This document shows positions 5,973-10,567 of a stretch of 10,567 bases of DNA, piece by piece. Source of the DNA: an uncultured delta proteobacterium (lineage in GTDB: Bacteria; RBG-13-61-14; DRUE01); NCBI GenBank assembly GCA_903930515.1, contig CAIYYW010000302.1, positions 1 to 10,567 on the forward strand, written 5' to 3'. The position numbers and the translations under genes were made by a program. Position 1 is the stretch's first letter. Each line of letters begins with the position of its first letter. A model generated the notes under the pieces. That model was not told the origin of the DNA. It ran no database searches and worked only from the letters and a program-made list of their open reading frames with translations.

Positions 5973-7574
5973 ATGAAGGAGAAAAAGATACCAGCGGTAA
6001 CGGATCAGACGCAAGTCTATCTGGTGGGAGGAGGGATCGCCGGTCTTTCCGCCGCGGTCTTTGCCATCAGGGACGGGCACATTGCCGGGAAGAATATACA
6101 TATCTTTGAAGTGCTGGATGTCCTGGGCGGAGCTTTGGATGGAGGGGGTTCTCCAGACAAATATTATGTCACCCGCGGAGACCGTAAATTTAATATTGAG
6201 GCCTTCAACTGCACCTGGGATCTTTTTTCAGCCATTCCGTCGCTGACCGATCCGAAAAAAACCGTCAAAGATGAATTTTTTGAATACAACAAAACCCACA
6301 AAAAAAACGCCCACTCCCGATTGATAGATAAAAACCATAATAAAGATAATGTGTCCACCATGGGCCTTGGCTGGAGAGACCGGGGTAAATTGCTTTCACT
6401 CATAGTCACTCCTGAAAGTAGGATTGAAAACCGGCGGATTGATTCCTGGTTTGCGCCTTCATTCTTCAAGACCAATTTCTGGAAAGTGTTTTCCTCAATG
6501 TTTGCGCTTGAGTACTGGAATGACCTGGTGGAAATGAATAGATATATGCGGAGGTTTATGCACGATCTTGATCGGATGGTCCAGGGGGGAGGCGAGGTGG
6601 TTACCCCGTATCATAATTATGATTCCATAATTCGGCCGATTACGAAATGGCTGGGAGAGCAAGGGGTCAAATTTGAAATGGGGTGTAAGGTCACTGATTT
6701 GGATTTCAAGCCTACCCCGGATGAATTAACCGTTGAACGGATCCACTACCTTTGCAGGGGAGAAGCGAAAGAAATCGTCGTGAACAAGGGCGACTATGTA
6801 TTCGTTACCAACGGATCAATGACCGCGGATTCCAGGCGCGGGTCTATGACCGATCCCCCCGACCTTGAAACCAGGAAATTGGACGGCTCCTGGACCCTCT
6901 GGGAAAATCTTGCGAAAAAAAGGCCTGGTTTGGGAAACCCCTCTGTTTTTAACGATCATATAAATGAAAGCAAATGGATTACCTTTTGTGTGACCACCAA
7001 GGATCCTACTTTCCTGAAATTATACGAACAGTTCACCGGCAATAAACCGGGGCAGGCGGATATGGTTACTTTCAAGGACTCCAACTGGCATATGTCTATA
7101 ATCGTGCCGCATCAACCGCATTTTATGAATCAGCCCAAGGATGTATTTATGTGGGGGGGGTGCGGCTTGGTCCCGGACCAGGAGGGCAACTATGTAAAGA
7201 TTGAGATGTCCGAATGCAGCGGTAAGGACATCTTGACCGAAGTCTGCCAACAATTCGGGTTTGAGAAGGAGTTGCAGCACATCCTTGAGACCTCAACCTG
7301 TATCCCGAATATGATGCCATATGAAATGAGCCACTTTTTGCCGAGAAAAAAGAGTGACCGGCCCCTGGTGGTGCCGAAAGGATCAACCAACCTGGCGTTT
7401 ATGGGACAGTTCACTGAGAGCGGCGAGTGCGTTATGCTGGTGGAATCCTCGGTCAGATGCGGTCAAATGGCCGTGTATTCCCTGTTCAATCTGGATAAAA
7501 AAGTTCCTCCGGTTTACACCGGGGTACATAATCCCGCGGTATGGTTTAAGGTGCTATCCACCGTGCTCAAGTAG
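5973..7574 (+). CDS. Oleate hydratase (MCRA) family FAD protein, altered catalytic loop
   Basis: A 533-residue flavoprotein of the oleate hydratase family, whose members add water to the cis-9 double bond of free fatty acids. Visible family features are the FAD-binding GGGIAG (19-24), the GG-x-LDG loop (52-57), TWDLFSAIPSL (81-91), EMNRYMRRFMH (187-197), TNGSMT (279-284) and the C-terminal GQFTESGE...VESSVR (478-495). In characterised enzymes the loop reads RGGREME with a catalytic Glu (E122 in Elizabethkingia, E82 in Staphylococcus). Here it reads RGDRKF, with Lys72 at that position. The partner Tyr is kept: Tyr191 lies 119 residues on, the same spacing as E122 to Y241. A different reaction or substrate is therefore possible. 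GGAGG lies nine bases before the ATG. It is divergent from the ADC-family gene and shorter than typical hydratases (about 550-650). Confidence 0.92.
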   Translation: MKEKKIPAVTDQTQVYLVGGGIAGLSAAVFAIRDGHIAGKNIHIFEVLDVLGGALDGGGSPDKYYVTRGDRKFNIEAFNCTWDLFSAIPSLTDPKKTVKDEFFEYNKTHKKNAHSRLIDKNHNKDNVSTMGLGWRDRGKLLSLIVTPESRIENRRIDSWFAPSFFKTNFWKVFSSMFALEYWNDLVEMNRYMRRFMHDLDRMVQGGGEVVTPYHNYDSIIRPITKWLGEQGVKFEMGCKVTDLDFKPTPDELTVERIHYLCRGEAKEIVVNKGDYVFVTNGSMTADSRRGSMTDPPDLETRKLDGSWTLWENLAKKRPGLGNPSVFNDHINESKWITFCVTTKDPTFLKLYEQFTGNKPGQADMVTFKDSNWHMSIIVPHQPHFMNQPKDVFMWGGCGLVPDQEGNYVKIEMSECSGKDILTEVCQQFGFEKELQHILETSTCIPNMMPYEMSHFLPRKKSDRPLVVPKGSTNLAFMGQFTESGECVMLVESSVRCGQMAVYSLFNLDKKVPPVYTGVHNPAVWFKVLSTVLK

Positions 7575-7614
7575 ATTAAGGGCGGGACGCTTCATCAATC
7601 CCCATTATTCTGAA

Positions 7615-7642
7615 TCAAAGGGGCGGAAAACCCTCCCTTTGA
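7615..7642 (+). terminator. Hairpin after the hydratase gene, possible terminator
   Basis: TCAAAGGG pairs perfectly with CCCTTTGA. The stem can extend by a G-T pair, one mismatch and two G-C pairs to close an AAAA loop. It lies 40 bp after the stop codon. No T tract follows, so it may stabilise the 3' end or need Rho rather than act alone. Confidence 0.5.
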
Positions 7643-7782
7643 GTTGCCACCGATTTCTTGGGACACCCAATAGGGGTAGTCAATGGAATGAACAGGAAAA
7701 GAGGAAAGGGAAGGAAAGGGGCGCAGAAAGGCGCATTGAAAGGCTGGGCTTTCTCAGCCCGAAACAAACCAGAAAAAGCTAC

Positions 7783-7812
7783 TTGACCGGGTTGGGAAAA
7801 TGCGCTTTAAAT
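7783..7812 (+). promoter_or_regulatory. Sigma70-type promoter of the GT-C-like gene
   Basis: TTGACC (7783-7788), an 18-bp spacer and TTAAAT (7807-7812). Transcription would start near 7819, giving a leader of about 75 bases. Confidence 0.6.
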
Positions 7813-7893
7813 AGTGTCAAAAAAACCGGGTGCGATACACGAGCTAAACCGGCTTGTGCGCTTTGAGAACCCCGGAGAAGTGAAGGGATAATT

Positions 7894-9642
7894 ATGAACG
7901 CCAAGGTGGTCGCGTTATTATCGCACCGGCGCATGCCTTTTTTGGCGGCCGCGCTGGGGGCCTTGCTCGTCCTGCCCTCGCTGGGCTTGGGAATCGCGCT
8001 CGATGATTATCTGCAGCGGGCCATCCTCCTCGGCATCCAACCCTATTCCGACGGCACCAGCCCCCTGTTGGCCCTCTTCGATTTCACCAACACCCCTCCG
8101 GGGCCCATCCATCCCCTCGAGATGTTCCCCTGGTACCGCTCTCCCGATCTCCGGATCGGGTTTTTCCGTCCGCTCAGTTCGGCTTTCGCGATGCTCGATT
8201 ACGCGCTCTGGCCGGACAACTTCGCCATCCAGCACCTGCACAGTATTCTCTGGTATGCGGTCGCGGTGCTGGTGGTGGGTCTGCTTTACCGCAAGCTGGG
8301 AGGAGGGGCCGCGGTCGCGGGGCTGGCCGGGCTCTTCTTCGCGGTGGAGGACAGCCACTCCATGCCCGCGGCCTGGCTGGCCAACCGCAACAGCCTCATC
8401 GCGCTGGTGTTCGGCGGGCTTTGCCTGCTCCTGCATTTGGATTGGAGGCGCAAGGGCTCGCGGCCGGCCCTGGCCGGGGCGCTGGTCGCGCTGGCCGCCG
8501 GGCTGCTGGCGGGCGAGTCGGCCATCGCGGCCTTCGCCTACCTGTTTGCCTATCAGGCGTTGCTGGACCGGGGAACCCTGCCTCGGCGGATGCTGGCGTT
8601 GGCGCCGTATGTCGTCGTGATTCTGGCCTGGCGTGCGGTTTACTCCGGGCTGGGCTTTGGCACCACCGGATGCGGCTTGTATTTCGACCCGGCCGCTTCG
8701 CCGCTCAAGTTTGCCATGTATTTGCCGGGGAGGATGTCGCTGCTGATGGTCTCGCAGTGGTTCCAAGCACAAACGGAACCGCTGATGCTCCTGACCATGC
8801 CGCTGCGGATCGGGGCCGGGGTGGCGGCGGGAATGGTGACCGCGATGGTCGGATTCCTGTTCTGGCCGCTCCTGAAGAAAGATCGGGAGGCGCGGTTCTG
8901 GGCGCTGGGCATGGTGATTGCGCTGGTACCGGTGAGTGCCGCCGCGGTCATGGACCGCAACCTGGTATTCGCCGGGATCGGCGCATTCGGGTTGCTGGCG
9001 TTGATGGCCCGCGAGACCGGCCTCTTGGGCGGGCAAGCAACCATCTTCGGATGGCGGAGGACCGGCACCAAGATCCTGGTGTTCATCAACCTCTGGCTCG
9101 CGCTCATCCTCCTGCCCCTGCGCGTGCTTTCCATTCCCTACGGACTCGGCGCGATCACCTCGATCGCCCGGCAAATCCCGATGGAGGAATCCATCCGTGA
9201 CCAGACCCTCTTCTGGATCAACGGCAATGACTTCTTTACTTTTTACACGCCGCTGGCGAGGAGGCTGGAGGGGATTCCCGCGCCCCGCGCCAACTACCAG
9301 CTCGGGTTCTTGACCGGGGAGGTGCGGATGCGGCGCACCGGCGATACCAGCCTCCTCCTTCGACAGCAGCAGGGCTTCATGCCGCGGCCAATCGACATGA
9401 TGTTATGGTCGCCCGAAAACCGTTTCCGGGCCGGGCAGCGCATCTCCATGCCGGAGTTCGAGGCCGAGGTGAAGGAAGTGTTGCCTGACGGCCGGCCGCG
9501 GGCGGTGGAGTTTCATTTTGCCAAGTCTCTGGACTCGACCGCTTACGTTTTCATGTGTCTGGATAACCGGATCCAGGTATGCCGGCCGCCGGAAATCGGG
9601 AAAGAAACGATCCTGGCTGGAGTCTGGTCGGGCAAACGTTAG
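7894..9642 (+). CDS. GT-C-like polytopic membrane protein
   Basis: A 582-residue membrane protein with about ten hydrophobic segments up to residue 412 and a soluble, charged C-terminal part (about 425-582). After the first helix comes ALDDY (35-39), an Asp-Asp pair in the first outer loop as in GT-C lipid-linked-sugar glycosyltransferases. AWLANRNSLIALVF (160-173) resembles a segment of TMTC/PMT-type members. A transferase acting on cell-envelope glycans or proteins is therefore plausible, but the donor, acceptor and exact family are unknown. A weak AAGGGA precedes the ATG. The gene is clearly more GC-rich than its neighbours, with many GCG, CTG, CTC and CGG codons, which may reflect separate origin. 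It has its own promoter and no co-directional neighbour in the window. Confidence 0.75.
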   Translation: MNAKVVALLSHRRMPFLAAALGALLVLPSLGLGIALDDYLQRAILLGIQPYSDGTSPLLALFDFTNTPPGPIHPLEMFPWYRSPDLRIGFFRPLSSAFAMLDYALWPDNFAIQHLHSILWYAVAVLVVGLLYRKLGGGAAVAGLAGLFFAVEDSHSMPAAWLANRNSLIALVFGGLCLLLHLDWRRKGSRPALAGALVALAAGLLAGESAIAAFAYLFAYQALLDRGTLPRRMLALAPYVVVILAWRAVYSGLGFGTTGCGLYFDPAASPLKFAMYLPGRMSLLMVSQWFQAQTEPLMLLTMPLRIGAGVAAGMVTAMVGFLFWPLLKKDREARFWALGMVIALVPVSAAAVMDRNLVFAGIGAFGLLALMARETGLLGGQATIFGWRRTGTKILVFINLWLALILLPLRVLSIPYGLGAITSIARQIPMEESIRDQTLFWINGNDFFTFYTPLARRLEGIPAPRANYQLGFLTGEVRMRRTGDTSLLLRQQQGFMPRPIDMMLWSPENRFRAGQRISMPEFEAEVKEVLPDGRPRAVEFHFAKSLDSTAYVFMCLDNRIQVCRPPEIGKETILAGVWSGKR

Positions 9643-9670
9643 GAGCAGCCGGCAGACCTTACTCTGACTG

Positions 9671-9717
9671 CAGACTTCAGACTTTGGTCGTTTGTGGTCT
9701 AATGTCTAGGGTCTAAT
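9671..9717. repeat. Heptamer AGAC/GTCT tandem repeats
   Basis: CAGACTT occurs twice in direct tandem (9671-9684), and GTCTAAT, GTCTAGG, GTCTAAT follow in tandem at 9697-9717. Both runs have a 7-bp period and share the GTCT/AGAC core in opposite orientation. They lie at the end of the GT-C-like gene and overlap the last codons of the minus-strand ORF. Confidence 0.7.
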
Positions 9718-10145
9718 AGTCCCCCTTCCGCTGATGCGGAATTCTTAGCATGCCACTTTTGGTGCCAGTCGGAGAGCAGGGGAGAAATTTGGCGGCAGAG
9801 GGAGGGCCAGTCTTTGGAGAGTCCGGAGGAGGAGATGTATTCCTTCAGGAAGCGGATGCGGTCGGAGCCGGTGAAGAGCGAGGCGTAGTGGGGGTTGGCG
9901 AGCAAGTGGTAGAGCATCTTGTGCTCGCACGGTTTGCGGTCTTCGGCCTCGACCAGGTCGGTCAAGCCGGCGGCAAAGCCGGCGGTGTCATCTATGAAAG
10001 CCCAAGTCAAGAGAAATTCCTCACCTAACAGCCAAATTTCTTTGACTTGGAGGGTGCCCCGGACCGGCGATCCCGGAGCAGCATGGCTTGAAAATTCGTC
10101 ATAGAATTGGTCGCGATTACACTTTAATTTTGCCGCGAAATTCAA
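9699..10145 (-). pseudogene. Possible remnant of a lipopolysaccharide-kinase-like gene, with repeat inserted
   Basis: An open frame of 148 codons with only a TTG start, no Shine-Dalgarno, and a 3' end that runs into heptamer repeats, so it is probably not an intact gene. Residues about 82-133, including HYASLF and SDRIRFLKEYI followed by basic helices, resemble the C-terminal end of InaA/WaaP-type lipopolysaccharide kinases, where a -RFL-x-x-Y- motif is common. The upstream kinase core and its HxD-type motif are absent. Residues about 30-52 are translated from the dispersed palindromic element at 9991-10057, which has kept the frame open. A real small protein of unknown family remains possible. 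Confidence 0.4.
9991..10057. repeat. Dispersed palindromic element, copy 3 (best hairpin)
   Basis: The most intact copy. CCAAGTCAAGAGAAATT (10002-10018) pairs with AAATTTCTTTGACTTGG (10034-10050) with one bulge around a 15-base loop. It matches copy 1 (185-252) over its whole length and copy 2 over the right half. Copies 1 and 2 are intergenic, whereas this one lies in an open frame without breaking it. Confidence 0.8.
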
Positions 10146-10151
10146 AATATC

Positions 10152-10407
10152 GTTAAGTCTGACTTAACAATTTGCCCCTTTCTTCAAGTCCTTGAAATTT
10201 CAGCAAAATATATTTTTCGTTAAGTACGGCTGAACTTTTCAATTCTCTAATTTTAGACCTGAAATCCGGGATTTGAGTTTAAATTCAAGGGCTTATGAGG
10301 AATATATTCAAAATTCTCTATGTTACGATTTTCCTATATATAGGGGGACACGCGTTCAGCAGGCAGGTGTTCAGTATGACTTGACGAAAAAAGACGGCCT
10401 GCTGAAC
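10152..10407. other. AT-rich cluster of palindromes
   Basis: Seven or more palindromes lie within 256 bp. They are GTTAAGTC-T-GACTTAAC (10152-10168), TTCAAG-TC-CTTGAA (10183-10196), TGAAATTTCA (10193-10202), a GTTAAGT...CTGAAC variant of the first (10219-10235), AAATCC-G-GGATTT (10262-10274), TTGAGTTTAAATTCAA (10273-10288), CCTATATATAGG (10333-10344) and GTTCAGCAGGC...GCCTGCTGAAC (10354-10407, 32-base loop). It could be operators, the end of a mobile element or a structured leader of a gene beyond the window. No gene is supported here. Confidence 0.65.
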
Positions 10408-10436
10408 AGAGCCCTGGTTCTTTTACAACAATGTTC

Positions 10437-10534
10437 AATCCCGACTAAAGTCGGGAGCGACCCATCCAATCCGTGTGATCGGATTTGTCCGCCGTAGCCT
10501 CTGCTTGCTCGGACAATCTGTCGGCGAAGGCGGA
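10437..10534. repeat. REP-like hairpins at the right end
   Basis: CCCGACT-AA-AGTCGGG (10440-10455) is a relative of the tandem units at 946-1001. ATCCG-TGTGAT-CGGAT (10469-10484) follows. Then TCCGCCGTAGCC (10488-10499) pairs with GGCGAAGGCGGA (10523-10534) at 10 of 12 positions. Bases 10507-10534 are the inverted partner of 811-838. Confidence 0.7.
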
Positions 10535-10567
10535 TTTCAACTTTGGAGCTTACAGAAACAATTACAC

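Larger units (their letters stand above)
7575..7893. other. Gene-free intergenic region with hairpins and promoter
   Basis: About 320 bp without a supported gene. It holds a strong hairpin (7615-7642), a purine-rich tract (about 7693-7745), a small stem GGGCT-TTCTC-AGCCC (7746-7760) and the promoter of the next gene. The open frame through here is a shadow of the hydratase reading frame. Confidence 0.6.

Noticed and set aside
7918-9174. 418-codon minus-strand open frame opposite the GT-C-like gene
   Set aside because: Rich in Arg, Gln, Gly, Pro and His as expected for an antisense shadow of GC-rich DNA; the plus-strand frame encodes convincing membrane helices.
10273-10497. 74-codon plus-strand open frame at the right end
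   Set aside because: TTG start without a Shine-Dalgarno; the frame passes through a TATA palindrome, a long stem and a REP-like hairpin, so it is repeat DNA by chance open.

Overview
The window looks like a chromosomal segment of an uncultured Gram-negative bacterium. A lipoprotein signal on a secreted glycosidase and a possible lipopolysaccharide-kinase remnant suggest an outer membrane. Gene ends and intergenic DNA are crowded with short palindromic, REP-like repeats. Nothing in the sequence fixes the phylum. No rRNA, tRNA, CRISPR array, intact insertion sequence or phage gene is visible. Several intergenic regions carry good sigma70-type -35/-10 pairs at 17-18 bp spacing, and these helped choose start codons.

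Left part (1-1019): the 3' end of a gene for a DUF6150-type repeat protein on the plus strand, a convergent DUF2283 gene on the minus strand, then about 550 bp without a supported gene. That stretch holds two kinds of dispersed repeat and a run of hairpins.

Middle (1020-4778): a family 31 glycoside hydrolase lipoprotein on the plus strand converges on a minus-strand pair. The pair is a metallo-beta-lactamase-fold hydrolase followed after 14 bp by a two-helix membrane protein. The hydrolase is divergent from an unrecognised multi-pass membrane protein. Their back-to-back promoters leave only 18 bp between the -35 boxes.

Right-middle (4832-7574): an acetoacetate-decarboxylase-family gene (minus) and an oleate-hydratase-family flavoprotein gene (plus) are divergently transcribed from a shared 256-bp region, each with its own promoter. 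The pairing suggests a shared job in fatty-acid or other lipid chemistry. The hydratase homologue appears to lack the usual catalytic glutamate, so its reaction may differ.

Right (7894-10567): a visibly more GC-rich gene for a polytopic GT-C-like membrane protein, possibly a glycosyltransferase, is followed by heptamer repeats. A minus-strand ORF whose tail resembles lipopolysaccharide kinases comes next; it contains an in-frame copy of the same palindromic element found near the left end. The last 420 bp are an AT-rich cluster of palindromes followed by REP-like hairpins, one of which is an inverted copy of a repeat near position 811. No single novel multi-gene system is evident. The most interesting signals are the altered hydratase active-site loop beside the decarboxylase homologue, the three-copy palindromic element with one copy inside an ORF, and the palindrome cluster at the right end.
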